DNA of 37,989 bases from Rhodobiaceae bacterium (GCA_002721725.1 PBLK01000005.1:8157-46145); one strand, 5' to 3'; shown: positions 25,524 to 35,203, counted from the stretch's first letter. Notes: generated by a model from the letters alone, not told the origin. Numbers and translations: made by a program.

Positions 25524-26452
25524 AACCCTTTCGCCAGCCCACTCATATTTTCGGCAATGGTCTGAAATTCTTTGACCATATCGCTGATAATATCGGCCAC
25601 CGGGCGCACTTGATCAATCAGCCCGACCGTTTGTCCGGCCAGCCCGACCGAGGCTTCCATATCGCCGCCGAAATAAAGGTCGAGAATATTGGCAAAAGTT
25701 TCGGGCGGCATCAGCCCTTCCTCATGGATTTTATGCGTCCGCTCGGTACGAAGCGCGCGAATGCAGGGCGAGGCTTTTTTATTGAGCACATAAGTGCCGG
25801 TGGTTGGGGCCTCGACAATGGCGTTTTTATAATTGTCATGCACCGGACTTTCGGCCGATGAAACAAAGCGCGTGCCCATTTGCACAGCTTCCGCGCCCAA
25901 GGCAAAAGCCGCCGCCATGCCACGCCCGTCGCATATGCCGCCTGCTGCCACCAAAGGCAAATCCACCGCCGCGCGCACCGCTTGCAGCAGCACCAAAGTC
26001 GATACTTCTTCGGGGTTTTTAAAGCCGCCGCCTTCAGCCCCCTCAACCACCAGACCGTCAACGCCTGCTTCGGCACACCGAATGGCCGCCTCGACCGTCG
26101 GCACGGCGTGGTAAACGATAATGCCAGCCTCCTGCAAAGGCCCGACAAATTTGGCCGGACTGCCGGCTGAGGTGGTGACGAATTTGACACCGCTGTCGCA
26201 TATATAATTGAGCATGGCATCGTCTTTCAAAAACAATATGGGCAGATTGACGCCGAAGGGCGCGTCGGTCAGTTCGACCATTCTTTCAATCTCAGCCTTG
26301 CAGGCATCGGTTTCACCCGACGAGGTTTCGATAATGCCCAAGCCTCCGGCGCGGCAAACGGCAGAAGCCAATTGCGAGCGGGCAATCCAGCCCATAGGTG
26401 CTTGAATGATGGGATATTTAGCGCCCGAATGGGCGAGAAAGCGATTGCTCAT
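25520..26452 (-). CDS. Nitronate monooxygenase-family FMN oxidoreductase
   Basis: The protein has 310 residues and a TIM-barrel with flavin-binding features of the NMO/2-nitropropane dioxygenase/FabK family: [12 protein letters not shown] at the start (13-24), AGGLGII (35-41), the phosphate-binding segments [11 protein letters not shown] and [11 protein letters not shown], and EAVQMGTRF. The His expected in class I NMO (HxxxP-type region) is not clearly placed, so it may instead be an enoyl reductase-like or other flavin oxidase. By family it uses FMN and oxidises propionate-3-nitronate or reduces quinones/enoyl groups. GGAG precedes the ATG by 7 bases. It is on the opposite strand to its neighbour, with convergent stops, and is read after hupE. 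Confidence 0.85.
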   Translation of the reverse strand: MSNRFLAHSGAKYPIIQAPMGWIARSQLASAVCRAGGLGIIETSSGETDACKAEIERMVELTDAPFGVNLPILFLKDDAMLNYICDSGVKFVTTSAGSPAKFVGPLQEAGIIVYHAVPTVEAAIRCAEAGVDGLVVEGAEGGGFKNPEEVSTLVLLQAVRAAVDLPLVAAGGICDGRGMAAAFALGAEAVQMGTRFVSSAESPVHDNYKNAIVEAPTTGTYVLNKKASPCIRALRTERTHKIHEEGLMPPETFANILDLYFGGDMEASVGLAGQTVGLIDQVRPVADIISDMVKEFQTIAENMSGLAKGF

Positions 26453-26526
26453 AACAGTCTCCGTTAATTGCCGAAAAGGTTAGACAATTTCAAAACCGGC
26501 TCAAAGCAAAAAGGGTGGTAATTGGG

Positions 26527-27750
26527 CTAAATAAGGGCCCGCGAGACGAACAGAAAGACCCCGAAAACCGTCAAGATAAGGGCCGCAATATCGGCCCATT
26601 TAATCGGCGGGGTCGGCAATTCCTCGAGCAAATAAGGGCCCAATACGACCAGTGGCACAAACACCAGCAATTGCCCGATTTCGATGCCGATATTGAAGCC
26701 AATAAGGGCGTTTGCAACATTTTCGGGCGGCAGACCTATCTCGCTCAGTAATCCGGCAAAGCCGAAGCCGTGTATAAGGCCGAAAGCTAACGTCATCAAC
26801 GGCGCCAATTTCAGCGCCTCTTTTTGTGAGCTGGCGCTTTGCCCATAGGCCAGACAGAACAGGGTCAATCCGGCCCAAACGCCTAATCCGAAGCCGCCGT
26901 CAATAATGGTGAAAACCAGCGACAGCACAAAAAAACAGCCCGCTGCCACCATGCCAGCTAGCGGCATTAAATGATTGCGTGCCAATATGCCCTCGGCCGC
27001 TACCACGGCAATGGAAAAGCCGATAAGTGCTTCCACCGCTTGGCTATTGGCGCTGACTATGCCGAGCACGGCGAGCGCCAAAGTGATGGAATGGCCCAGC
27101 GTGAAGCCGGTAATCAACAAAAGCGTCTGTTTGCGCGTGCCGCCGATAAGCAGGAGGCAAAAAACAAAGGCCAGATGGTCGTAACCGGTAACAATATGCT
27201 CAACTCCGAGCCAAAAATGACTCGAAAAACTTTCGCCAAATGTCATGCTGCTGGCAATCGCGCCATTGGCATCTGGCGCAATACGGTGCATGCGCTGGGT
27301 GGCGGTGAAAAGTATTTCCGTGCCTCTCAATTCAGGGTTTTCCTGCAAAGAGAGGCGCGCAAAATGCACATGGCTGCGCGCCAGATTGAAAAAAGCGTGA
27401 TTGTGAATCTCGATTGGTGCGCTCTCGTCAAAACAGCCAAAGCGCGCCGTCACCCGCACATAATCCTTTTGCGCCGGAGCGCTTTCAAAACCGCGCGCCA
27501 GGCGGCAGGACGTATTGACCTGCTCAAGGCGTAAATGTTTTTCAACATGAAGCGACAAGGCTTGTGCCAGCCCCTGACTGGTCAAAACCTCGGGCAAGAG
27601 CGTGACGTCCCGGGCCGGTGCGGTAAAGCTGACATGCAAATCGCGGCCATCCCAAAACCAATCGGAAAAGCTCAGGCTTTTATTATGCGCTGCGCTTGGG
27701 GGGGCAAGACCGACCAGCAGCAAACAAAACGCAAGACATCGCACCAACAT
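26527..27750 (-). CDS. HupE/UreJ_2-family membrane protein with periplasmic N-terminal domain
   Basis: The protein has 407 residues. A signal peptide (about 1-21, ending PSAA-H) is followed by a soluble beta-rich periplasmic domain (about 25-165) with an acidic/His pattern and Cys82/Cys106. A membrane region (about 175-405) of seven or so helices follows. The His/acid motifs of the HupE/UreJ_2 group are present: GVEHIVTGYDHLAF (182-195), TLGHSITL (217-224), FGLIHGFGFA (323-332) and GFNIGIEIGQ (351-360). True HupE/UreJ are nickel permeases; this longer form has no established substrate. It lies 8 bases after a parvulin-type foldase gene on the same strand, a pairing that probably forms one system. 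No hydrogenase or urease gene is nearby. Confidence 0.85.
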   Translation of the reverse strand: MLVRCLAFCLLLVGLAPPSAAHNKSLSFSDWFWDGRDLHVSFTAPARDVTLLPEVLTSQGLAQALSLHVEKHLRLEQVNTSCRLARGFESAPAQKDYVRVTARFGCFDESAPIEIHNHAFFNLARSHVHFARLSLQENPELRGTEILFTATQRMHRIAPDANGAIASSMTFGESFSSHFWLGVEHIVTGYDHLAFVFCLLLIGGTRKQTLLLITGFTLGHSITLALAVLGIVSANSQAVEALIGFSIAVVAAEGILARNHLMPLAGMVAAGCFFVLSLVFTIIDGGFGLGVWAGLTLFCLAYGQSASSQKEALKLAPLMTLAFGLIHGFGFAGLLSEIGLPPENVANALIGFNIGIEIGQLLVFVPLVVLGPYLLEELPTPPIKWADIAALILTVFGVFLFVSRALI

Positions 27751-27758
27751 GATGCGGC

Positions 27759-28649
27759 CTATCGCGGTGCATCTGGCGCGAGCACAATATCGGCACGGCC
27801 ACGCAGCCAGCCGAGATAGTCGCGCAAGGACTCGTCATCATTGTCGCGGCGTAGCGCATCGACAATTTGCCGACGAATATCCTCAAAAGCCGGAGCTGCG
27901 CCGGGCTGATTGCGAATGATTTTGAAAAAATGCCAGCCTGTGGGCCCGGCCAGAGCATCGGATATCGAGCCTTGCGGCAAGCGAGCGGCGGCGGCGGTCA
28001 AATCAGGCCCCAAATAATCGGTCATTTTGGCCGGTGTCAGCATCACGCGCGGCAAGGGCGGTAAAATCTCCGTGCCCAAAGCCTGCGCCGTGGCGGCGAA
28101 ATCATCACCGCGCCGCAGCGCGGCGCGAACTTTATCCAATTGCGCAATCACGGCGGCATCGTCGGGGCTGTTGCCATAGGGAATGAAAATTTGCGCCACT
28201 TGCAGACGATTGGCCGGGGCGAAAAGATGTTTGTTTTCTTCATAATATGTGCGCAGACTCGTCTCACTCAGCGCATCCGAGCCGCCTTGTGCTAGCACAA
28301 ATTCAATCACCGCCATCGCCACGGTCTTGCGCACGGTTGCATCGCCATCCAACAAGCCGATTTCAATGCCACGCTGCACCAGTAATTCTTCTTCAATCAG
28401 CCGGTCGAGCACCAGCCTTTTATCGCTGGCTGTCGGGGCTTTGCTTTTGTCCGAGAGGAGCGCCTGATAGGCCGAAGCATATTCGGTGCGGTCAATATGG
28501 CGTTCATTGACTTTGGCAATCGCCCCAGCCTCGGACAGGCGCGCCCGGTCGGTCGGTGTGGCGGCAATTAAGGCAATCAGCAGGCCAAGCACGGCGGCTC
28601 CGGCCAAACCGCGCCGCATCAGCTTTTCATATGCTTCATCTTGTTTCAT
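27759..28649 (-). CDS. Membrane-anchored parvulin-type peptidyl-prolyl isomerase
   Basis: The protein has 296 residues. A basic N-terminus (MRRG) and one transmembrane helix (13-30) act as an uncleaved anchor. A SurA-like N-terminal helical part follows (about 45-140, VNERHIDRTEYASAYQ), then a rotamase/PpiC domain (about 145-250) with QVAQIFIPYG and ISDALAGPTGWHFFKI. The domain is thus exposed to the periplasm. The family helps fold outer-membrane or secreted proteins; here its likely client is the HupE/UreJ_2 protein encoded 8 bases downstream. It is divergent from pgi (124 bases between coding regions). I could not find a clear promoter in that gap. Confidence 0.88.
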   Translation of the reverse strand: MKQDEAYEKLMRRGLAGAAVLGLLIALIAATPTDRARLSEAGAIAKVNERHIDRTEYASAYQALLSDKSKAPTASDKRLVLDRLIEEELLVQRGIEIGLLDGDATVRKTVAMAVIEFVLAQGGSDALSETSLRTYYEENKHLFAPANRLQVAQIFIPYGNSPDDAAVIAQLDKVRAALRRGDDFAATAQALGTEILPPLPRVMLTPAKMTDYLGPDLTAAAARLPQGSISDALAGPTGWHFFKIIRNQPGAAPAFEDIRRQIVDALRRDNDDESLRDYLGWLRGRADIVLAPDAPR

Positions 28650-28773
28650 CGCGCCTAATCTAGCGGCGAAAAATTATTGTGCAAGGTCTGCCCCAATGGC
28701 TTGGCTGCTGTGGTTTTCAGGGTATGGGCTGCTAAACTATGGGTGAGTCGTATCCAAAAAAGGAAACCGGTAA

Positions 28774-30033
28774 ATGATGCAGCAGGATTTAACGCGCGCC
28801 CTTGATGCCGCCGCGCAACCCCATTTTGACGCGGCCTTCGCGGTTTTGAACGAGGCGCATCAACGCTATCAGACAGCGCCCCTGCCGCATATGCAATTAG
28901 CCACAAAAACCGATGATGTGGCGGCCATGCAAGAACTGGCCGCGCATTTGGGCGACGGCGCGGCGCGCATTCTCATTCTCGGCACGGGCGGCTCAAGCTT
29001 GGGCGCGCAAGTGCTGGCGCAAGTGCATGGCAGCCTGACACCGGCCGGACAAATCAGCGGCCCGCAATTGGTGTTTGTCGATAATCTTGACGGTGAGAGC
29101 TATGCGCGCTTGCTCGACACCGATTTAAAGGCCACGCGTTTTCTCGTCGTGTCGAAATCGGGCGGCACAGCGGAGACCATGATGCAGGCGGGCGGCGCCA
29201 TATTGGCGCTTGAGGCGCAGGGGTTGGACATTGGAGCACATATGGGCGGCATTGCCGGTCGCGACGATAATGCGCTCAGACGCTTGGCAGCGCATTATGG
29301 CCTTATGCTGCTCGATCATGAAGATGAAATTGGCGGGCGCTTTTCCGTGTTTACCAATGTCGGCCTTTTGCCGGCCATTTGGGCCGGTGGCAAAGTTGAG
29401 CAAATTCGCGCCGGTGCGGCCTCGGTCATGGCCGGTCTTGCAGGCGCGGCAGAAGATTATGCGCCGCTTTTGGGGGCGGCCACGCAATTGGCGCATATGG
29501 CGGCGGGGCGCAATATTTCAGTGATGATGGCTTATGCCGACCGGCTGGAGAAGCTGGCTTTTTGGTATCGCCAGCTTTGGGCCGAAAGTCTCGGCAAAGA
29601 AGGCAAAGGCTCGGTGCCGGTCAATGCATTGGGGCCGGTCGACCAGCACAGCCAAATGCAGCTTTATATGGCCGGCCCTGATGATAAATTTTACACATTG
29701 CTGAGCCATCAAACGCACGGCATCGGCACCGGCGTGCCCGCCCATTTTGCCGATGATGAAGGCTTGGCGTCATTGGCCGGTCACACAATGGGCAATTTGG
29801 TCGATGCGGAAGCGCGCGGCACAATGGATACGTTGGCGGAAGCCGGGCGACCCCTGCGTCACATGGCGCTCAATGCCATTAATGATGAAACCGTTGGCGC
29901 TTTGCTGATGCATTTTCAGCTTGAGACGATTTATACCGCAGACGGCTTGGCGATTGACGCGTTTGACCAACCGGCGGTGGAAGCGGGAAAAATTCGCGCC
30001 AAACATTATCTGTCGGAAATGGCGGCAAAATAA
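28774..30033 (+). CDS. pgi: Glucose-6-phosphate isomerase, short form
   Basis: The protein has 419 residues, shorter than the roughly 550 of E. coli Pgi. It interconverts glucose 6-phosphate and fructose 6-phosphate in the cytosol. The SIS-fold phosphate-binding loops ILGTGGSSLGAQ and VSKSGGTAETM are present, as is the GPI signature near AESLGKEGKGSVPVNALGP, with the catalytic Glu/His region after it (VDQHSQ). Two ATGs stand in tandem at 28774 and 28777; the first has AGGAAA 7-8 bases upstream. Its TAA stop overlaps the mutL ATG by one base (TAATG), so translation of mutL is coupled to it. Confidence 0.94.
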   Translation: MMQQDLTRALDAAAQPHFDAAFAVLNEAHQRYQTAPLPHMQLATKTDDVAAMQELAAHLGDGAARILILGTGGSSLGAQVLAQVHGSLTPAGQISGPQLVFVDNLDGESYARLLDTDLKATRFLVVSKSGGTAETMMQAGGAILALEAQGLDIGAHMGGIAGRDDNALRRLAAHYGLMLLDHEDEIGGRFSVFTNVGLLPAIWAGGKVEQIRAGAASVMAGLAGAAEDYAPLLGAATQLAHMAAGRNISVMMAYADRLEKLAFWYRQLWAESLGKEGKGSVPVNALGPVDQHSQMQLYMAGPDDKFYTLLSHQTHGIGTGVPAHFADDEGLASLAGHTMGNLVDAEARGTMDTLAEAGRPLRHMALNAINDETVGALLMHFQLETIYTADGLAIDAFDQPAVEAGKIRAKHYLSEMAAK

Positions 30034-31868
30034 TGGCTGATATTCGCCGCCTGCCCGAAGCAACCATAAACCGCATTGCGGCGGGTGAGGTGGTGGAGCG
30101 TCCGGCCAGCGCGGTGAAAGAGCTTGTCGAAAACGCCATTGATGGGGGCGCTACACAAATAGATGTCAGCCTCGGCAGTGGCGGCAAAAGCCTTATTCTG
30201 GTCGAAGATAATGGCCACGGCATGAGCGCCGATGCGCTGGCGTTGGCGATTGAACGCCATGCCACCTCAAAACTGCCCGAAGGCGATAGAGGCAATCGGA
30301 TGTTTCAAATCACCAGCCTCGGTTTTCGCGGCGAGGCTTTGCCCAGCATTGGCGCGGTCGCCCATCTTAAACTGACCAGCCGCATGGCGAGCGATGACAG
30401 CGCCCACTCCTTGTCGGTCAATGGCGGAAAAGTCTCTGCCGTTACACCGGCGGCAGGCCCGGTCGGCACACGGGTCGAGGTGCGCGATTTGTTTTTCGCG
30501 ACACCGGCGCGGTTGAAATTTTTGAAGTCGGAGCGCGCCGAGACTTCCGCGGTCAGCGATATTTTGAAGCGTCTCGCTATCGCGCATCCGGCTATTGGCT
30601 TTTCCCTGACCAGCGACGGACGCAAAACTTTTGTCTATCCACCGGAAGGGGGCGAGGACGGCCAGCTGAAAAGGCTGGGTGCAATATTGGGGCGCGATTT
30701 TGCCGAAAATGCGGTGCCGGTTATGGCGGCGCGCGACGGGGTACGGCTTTTCGGTTTTGCCGGATTGCCGACTTTCAACCACGCCACGGCGCAAAAACAA
30801 TATCTCGTGGTTAATGGCCGTCCGGTGCGAGACAAGCTGCTCAATGGTGCGGTGCGCGGTGCATACCAAGATTTCCTCGCCGGTAATCGCCACCCCGCAT
30901 TGGCTTTGTTCATCGAGCTGCCATCGGAAGCATTGGACGTCAATGTGCATCCGGCCAAAACCGAGGTGCGCTTTAAAGATGCCGGTCTTATCCGCTCAAT
31001 GATTGTCGGCGGCTTGCGCGCGGCTTTGGCCGAAGCCGGGCACCGCGCCTCGACCACGGTGGCGGGGCAAACTATGGCCGCGTTTCGTTCTGGACATATG
31101 GGGGGTCATATGGGCGATGCCGGGCGGCAGGGCGATTTTGCCGCGGCGCAAAACTTCCAAGCGCCGCAAGGCCCCTCAACTGAAAATATGGGGGAAGGCA
31201 TGGCGGAAGCAGCGGCCTATTGGCTGTCGACCCCGCAAGCGGCTGGGGCGATGGCCGAACCGGCACCGGCCCATTTACCGCTCGGTCTGGCGCGCGCGCA
31301 ATTGCACGAGACCTATGTTTTGGCGCAAACGCATGACGGCTTTGTGATTGTTGACCAGCACGCGGCGCATGAGCGTTTGGTCTATGAGCGCATGAAAGCA
31401 CAAATTGCCGAGGCCGGTATCAAGCGGCAAATATTGCTGGTGCCGGAAGTGTCGGAATTGGAAGAAGAGGCGGCATTGTTATTATTGTCGCGTGCCGATG
31501 AGCTGGCCGAGCTTGGCTTTGTCATTGAAGATTTCGGCCCTGCGCAAGCGGGGCGCAAAGCGGTGATGCTGCGCGAAGTGCCGGCGATGCTCTATGGCGC
31601 AGATTTGAAACTCATGCTGGCCGATATGGCAGAAGAAATGCGCGAGCTGGGGGCCGGTTTGGCATTGAAAGAAAAGCTGGAAGACATTGCCGGTACTCTG
31701 GCCTGCCATACCTCCGTGCGCGCGGGCAGGCGTTTGAACACGGATGAAATGAACGCGCTATTGCGCGATATGGAGGCCACCCCAAATTCCGGCCAATGTA
31801 ATCATGGCCGTCCGACCTATGTGGAACTGAAACTGGCCGATATTGAACGGCTGTTCGGGCGGCGTTAG
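30033..31868 (+). CDS. mutL: DNA mismatch repair protein MutL, endonuclease type
   Basis: The protein has 611 residues. A GHKL ATPase N-terminal domain has KELVENAIDGGA (29-40), DNGHGM (59-64) and LGFRGEALPSI. A variable Gly/Met/Gln-rich linker follows (about 345-415). The C-terminal dimerisation and endonuclease domain has DQHA-x2-E-x4-E exactly at 441-452, plus the ACHTSVRAGRRL and GRPT segments. The metal-binding motif implies latent nicking activity, as in bacteria that lack MutH and Dam-directed repair. It works with MutS in the cytosol. The CPHGRP motif reads CNHGRP here. It is coupled to pgi by a TAATG overlap and ends at a hairpin terminator. Confidence 0.96.
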   Translation: MADIRRLPEATINRIAAGEVVERPASAVKELVENAIDGGATQIDVSLGSGGKSLILVEDNGHGMSADALALAIERHATSKLPEGDRGNRMFQITSLGFRGEALPSIGAVAHLKLTSRMASDDSAHSLSVNGGKVSAVTPAAGPVGTRVEVRDLFFATPARLKFLKSERAETSAVSDILKRLAIAHPAIGFSLTSDGRKTFVYPPEGGEDGQLKRLGAILGRDFAENAVPVMAARDGVRLFGFAGLPTFNHATAQKQYLVVNGRPVRDKLLNGAVRGAYQDFLAGNRHPALALFIELPSEALDVNVHPAKTEVRFKDAGLIRSMIVGGLRAALAEAGHRASTTVAGQTMAAFRSGHMGGHMGDAGRQGDFAAAQNFQAPQGPSTENMGEGMAEAAAYWLSTPQAAGAMAEPAPAHLPLGLARAQLHETYVLAQTHDGFVIVDQHAAHERLVYERMKAQIAEAGIKRQILLVPEVSELEEEAALLLLSRADELAELGFVIEDFGPAQAGRKAVMLREVPAMLYGADLKLMLADMAEEMRELGAGLALKEKLEDIAGTLACHTSVRAGRRLNTDEMNALLRDMEATPNSGQCNHGRPTYVELKLADIERLFGRR

Positions 31869-31878
31869 CGCGCAAGAA

Positions 31879-31908
31879 AAACCCCGCCCTGTTTCCGGAG
31901 CGGGGTTT
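31879..31908. terminator. Convergent terminator between mutL and the acyl-CoA dehydrogenase gene
   Basis: The stem AAACCCCGC (31879-31887) pairs with GCGGGGTTT (31900-31908) across a 12-base loop. On the minus strand it is followed by TTTTTCTT, a good intrinsic terminator for the dehydrogenase transcript. On the plus strand only three T residues follow, so termination of mutL may be less efficient. Confidence 0.8.
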
Positions 31909-31931
31909 CATGTTGGGTTTCAATGTCGCTT

Positions 31932-33200
31932 TTAGGAGCGCGGCACATCCAGTGTTTTCAAATCGGCATCGCCTGATTGGCTGAGGTCGGCATATTTTTT
32001 CAACTCCAGTCGGGCAATGGTGCGGTTGTGCACCTCATCGGGGCCGTCGGCAATGCGCAAGGTGCGAATACCTGAATACATGCGCGCCAGACCGAAATCG
32101 GTGGTGACGCCGCCGCCGCCATGTGCCTGAATCGCATCATCAATGATTTGCAGCGCAATGCGCGGACCGGCAACCTTGATTTGCGCAATCTCGCTTTTAG
32201 CCACCTTATTGCCGACCGTGTCCATCATATAGGCGGCCTTCATGGTTAGGAGGCGGGTCATCTCAATATTTGTGCGCGCTTCGGCAATGCGTTGTTCCCA
32301 AATGCTTTGGTCGGCAACGCGCTTGCCAAACGCCGTGCGGCTCATCAAACGCTCGCACATTTTTTCCAATGCGCGCTCTGCGACACCAATGGTGCGCATG
32401 CAGTGGTGAATGCGGCCCGGGCCGAGGCGGCCTTGTGCAATCTCAAAACCACGGCCTTCGCCGAGCAGCAGGTTTTCAGCCGGCACGCGGACATCTTTTA
32501 GCAGCACTTCGGCATGGCCATGCGGGGCATCGTCATAACCGAAGACCGGCAACATGCGGACAATTTCAACGCCCGGCGTATCAAGCGGCACGAGAATTTG
32601 GCTTTGTTGCTGGTGACGGGGTGCGTCAGGATTGGTTTTGCCCATGACAATGGCAATTTTGCAGCGCGGGTCGCCCACGCCGGATGACCACCATTTGCGA
32701 CCGTTAATGACATATTCATCGCCATCGCGCTTAATCTCGGTTTCAATATTGGTCGCATCCGATGAGGCAACCAGCGGCTCGGTCATCAAAAAGGCCGAGC
32801 GAATGTCACCATTGAGCAGCGGCACCATATATTCTTCCTTATGGCGGTCATTACCATAGCGTTCCAGCACTTCCATATTGCCGGTATCGGGGGCCGAGCA
32901 GTTAAACACTTCAGAAGCAAAGCCGACACGGCCCATAACTTCGCACAAAGGCGCATATTCGACATTGGACAGACCGAAACCGCGCTCGCTTTCTGGCAGG
33001 AACAGGTTCCACAGGCCTTCGGCTTTGGCCTTTTCTTTCAATTCTTCCATGATGGGCGGTACTTGCCAGGGATTGCCCTCAGCGCGGAAAGCGTCCATCT
33101 GTTCTGCATAGGTCGCTTCATTGGGGTAGATATGCGCATCCATAAAGGCTTCAACGCGGGCAATCAGCTCCTTGGTGCGGTCATTATGTTCGAAAATCAT
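31932..33200 (-). CDS. ACAD10/ACAD11-type acyl-CoA dehydrogenase (LvaC-like)
   Basis: The protein has 422 residues from the ATG at 33198-33200, with GGGAGAG 4 bases upstream. It has the full acyl-CoA dehydrogenase fold with FAD segments FLMTEP (137-142) and KWWSSG (169-174), [14 protein letters not shown] (259-272), and near the C-terminus [10 protein letters not shown] (382-391). Where most family members have the catalytic Glu in IYEGT, this one has Asp385 in IADGP, the pattern of ACAD10/ACAD11 and related bacterial enzymes. Those act on 4-phosphorylated acyl-CoA, removing phosphate, instead of normal beta-oxidation substrates. A kinase like the other half of ACAD11 is encoded about 2 kb away on the same strand. 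tadA lies 74 bases upstream. Confidence 0.9.
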   Translation of the reverse strand: MIFEHNDRTKELIARVEAFMDAHIYPNEATYAEQMDAFRAEGNPWQVPPIMEELKEKAKAEGLWNLFLPESERGFGLSNVEYAPLCEVMGRVGFASEVFNCSAPDTGNMEVLERYGNDRHKEEYMVPLLNGDIRSAFLMTEPLVASSDATNIETEIKRDGDEYVINGRKWWSSGVGDPRCKIAIVMGKTNPDAPRHQQQSQILVPLDTPGVEIVRMLPVFGYDDAPHGHAEVLLKDVRVPAENLLLGEGRGFEIAQGRLGPGRIHHCMRTIGVAERALEKMCERLMSRTAFGKRVADQSIWEQRIAEARTNIEMTRLLTMKAAYMMDTVGNKVAKSEIAQIKVAGPRIALQIIDDAIQAHGGGGVTTDFGLARMYSGIRTLRIADGPDEVHNRTIARLELKKYADLSQSGDADLKTLDVPRS

Positions 33201-33274
33201 GTTTCTCTCCCTTTCAATTGCAGAAATCCTATGAAATGGCACAGCCAGTGCCAAGCAAAAAAGCGCCTCAGCGC

Positions 33275-33727
33275 CTAACCATTTCGCCGCAGGGCGAAAA
33301 ACTCGGTGAGCAGGGCGGCGCAATCGCTTTCGCGCAGGCCGCCGATGACCTCAGGGGCATGGTGACAGCATTTCTGGTCAAACAAGGCGACGCCATTATC
33401 GACCGCCCCGCCTTTTATGTCGGGGGCGCCGTAAAACAGTTTTGCAATCCGCGCCTCGGCAATCGCACCGGCGCACATCGGGCACGGTTCCAGCGTCACA
33501 TAAAGGCTGCAGCCCATAAGCCGTTCATTGCCCAGTTTTTCGCATGCTTGGCGAATGGCAAGAATTTCCGCATGCGCAGTCGGGTCATTAAGGGCGCGCA
33601 TTTGATTGCGCGTTTGCGCCAAAATATCGCCGTCCTGTCCGACCAGCACAGCCCCGACCGGCACTTCATTGGCTTGCGCGGCGATATGCGCTTCATCAAG
33701 TGCCATTTGCATAAAATCATCACTCAT
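33275..33727 (-). CDS. tadA: tRNA-specific adenosine deaminase
   Basis: The protein has 150 residues from the ATG at 33725-33727; an open frame extends further upstream but looks spurious. It converts A34 to inosine in the tRNA-Arg(ACG) wobble position. The zinc deaminase motifs are HAE (52-54, catalytic Glu54... as H-A-E) and PCPMC (81-85, Cys82 and Cys85). The N-terminal VPVGAVLV strand is typical. No strong Shine-Dalgarno is visible. It is divergent from the pseudouridine synthase gene with 52 bases between, an arrangement often seen in alphaproteobacteria, where an rluB-rsmD pair sits beside tadA. Confidence 0.94.
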   Translation of the reverse strand: MSDDFMQMALDEAHIAAQANEVPVGAVLVGQDGDILAQTRNQMRALNDPTAHAEILAIRQACEKLGNERLMGCSLYVTLEPCPMCAGAIAEARIAKLFYGAPDIKGGAVDNGVALFDQKCCHHAPEVIGGLRESDCAALLTEFFALRRNG

Positions 33728-33779
33728 CAACGCGACACTAGCATGGCGGGCGCGGCGCGTGCTACAGCAGAGCACAGTT

Positions 33780-34637
33780 ATGGAAAAGAAATCCCAATTT
33801 GAAGGCGACCGTATCGCCAAAGTGCTGGCCCGCGCCGGTGTGTGTTCGCGCCGCGATGCCGAGCGCTTGATTGCCGATGGGCGCGTGGCGGTGAACGGAC
33901 GCAAATTGGCGACACCGGCATTGAATGTCACGCCAAGCGACCATATCACTGTTGACGGCAAGCCGGTCGGCGAGCCCGACCCGCCGCGGCTATGGCGTTA
34001 TCATAAACCGGCCGGTCTGGTGACCACCAATCGCGACCCGCAAGGGCGCGACACGGTATTTCAAAAACTGCCGGCCAGCTTGCCGCGCGTCAATTCGGTG
34101 GGGCGGCTCGACATTAATACCGAAGGGCTTTTGCTGTTGACCAATGATGGCGGCATGAAGCGGTTTTTGGAATTGCCGAGCACCGGCTGGCTCAGGCGTT
34201 ATCGCGTGCGCGCTTTCGGCAAGGCCGATGAGGCGCGTTTGAAAGCGCTGAAAAAAGGCATTGAAATTGACGAGGTGAATTATCGCTCGATTGATGCGTC
34301 GCTGGAACGGGTGCAGGGCGGTAATGTGTGGCTGACCATGTCCTTGCGCGAAGGCAAAAACCGCGAGATCAAAAAAGTGCTGGAAGCCTTGGATTTGCAG
34401 GTAAATCGATTGATACGCCTCAGCTTCGGGCCGTTCCAACTGGGCCAGTTGGAGGCGGGCAAGGTAGAAGAAGTGCCGCGCCGCGTGCTGCGCCAGCAGC
34501 TTGGCAAGAACTGGCAAGCCATTATCGACGGCACAATTCCGAAAGACGGTGAAGCGAAAGGCGCCAAGCCTAAAAGCGATAAGTCTAAAAGCGATAAGCC
34601 GAAACGTAAAAAAGACCATGCGCCTGATAAGCGGTAA
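33780..34637 (+). CDS. rRNA pseudouridine synthase, RluB/RsuA family
   Basis: The protein has 285 residues from the ATG at 33780; upstream in-frame codons belong to the tadA region. An S4 RNA-binding domain (about 8-65, RIAKVLARAGVCSRRDAERLI) is followed by the catalytic domain with GRLDINTEGLLLL (109-121, nucleophile Asp111). The family makes pseudouridine in large-subunit rRNA (RluB, position 2605 in E. coli numbering) or in 16S rRNA (RsuA); the length and S4 fusion favour RluB. A lysine-rich low-complexity tail (about 255-285) contains a short tandem repeat KSDK-SKSDK. The end of this tail overlaps the start of rsmD by 20 bases. Confidence 0.92.
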   Translation: MEKKSQFEGDRIAKVLARAGVCSRRDAERLIADGRVAVNGRKLATPALNVTPSDHITVDGKPVGEPDPPRLWRYHKPAGLVTTNRDPQGRDTVFQKLPASLPRVNSVGRLDINTEGLLLLTNDGGMKRFLELPSTGWLRRYRVRAFGKADEARLKALKKGIEIDEVNYRSIDASLERVQGGNVWLTMSLREGKNREIKKVLEALDLQVNRLIRLSFGPFQLGQLEAGKVEEVPRRVLRQQLGKNWQAIIDGTIPKDGEAKGAKPKSDKSKSDKPKRKKDHAPDKR

Positions 34638-35154
34638 ATGGGGCCGTATAAAGCTTGGCGCACCGAAAGGGCGTGGCACACGTCCGACCAGTGACCGCAA
34701 TCGCGAAGCCTTGTTTTCCATGCTGACAGCGCAGATCGATTTTGAAGGCTTACATGTGCTGGACGGTTTTGCCGGTTCCGGCGCTTTGGGTCTGGAGGCG
34801 TTGTCGCGCGGCGCGGCGCATTGTGTGTTTGTTGAAAATGACCAAGCCGCTTGCGCTGCCATTAAAGCCAATATCGCCGCTTGCGGCGCGCAAAATGATG
34901 CCGTTTTGATGCGCCATGATATGCGTACAGCGCGTTTCGACGATGCCCAATTCGATTTGATCTTCCTCGACCCGCCCTATGGCAAGGGGCTGGCCGAAGC
35001 CGTATTGCCCGCTTTGCGCGACCACCTCACCGATAATGCCATTGTGGTGATTGAAGAAGCCAAGCGCAGTGTGGTGACGGTGTCGGAAAATTATCGTGAA
35101 GCCGAGCGGCGCGCCAAAGGCGATACGCAATTGATATTTCTTACTCCCGCATGA
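34618..35154 (+). CDS. rsmD: 16S rRNA (guanine966-N2)-methyltransferase
   Basis: The protein has 178 residues from the ATG at 34618-34620, chosen because MRLISGKWGR is the conserved RsmD start; a longer frame begins inside rluB. The SAM-binding motif I reads DGFAGSGALG (49-58) and the catalytic motif IV DPPYG (118-122), the N2-methyltransferase type acting on G966 of 16S rRNA in the assembled small subunit. The segment RPTSDRNREALFSML (22-36) is the family hallmark. The 20-base overlap with the pseudouridine synthase gene implies coupled translation of two rRNA modification enzymes. Confidence 0.95.
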   Translation: MRLISGKWGRIKLGAPKGRGTRPTSDRNREALFSMLTAQIDFEGLHVLDGFAGSGALGLEALSRGAAHCVFVENDQAACAAIKANIAACGAQNDAVLMRHDMRTARFDDAQFDLIFLDPPYGKGLAEAVLPALRDHLTDNAIVVIEEAKRSVVTVSENYREAERRAKGDTQLIFLTPA

Positions 35155-35203
35155 TAGCGTGACGCATAAGAGGCCGACTTCGTTCGTTGCGCTCGCAGAA
35201 GGC

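Noticed and set aside
26453-26526. Terminator after hupE and promoter for the flavoprotein gene
   Set aside because: There is a T-run on the minus strand without a hairpin, and only weak promoter-like hexamers.
28650-28773. Promoter for pgi
   Set aside because: No pair of -35 and -10 elements with acceptable match and spacing could be found by eye.
33990-34871. Open frame of 293 codons on the minus strand
   Set aside because: It is antisense to the pseudouridine synthase and rsmD genes, both of which are well supported.
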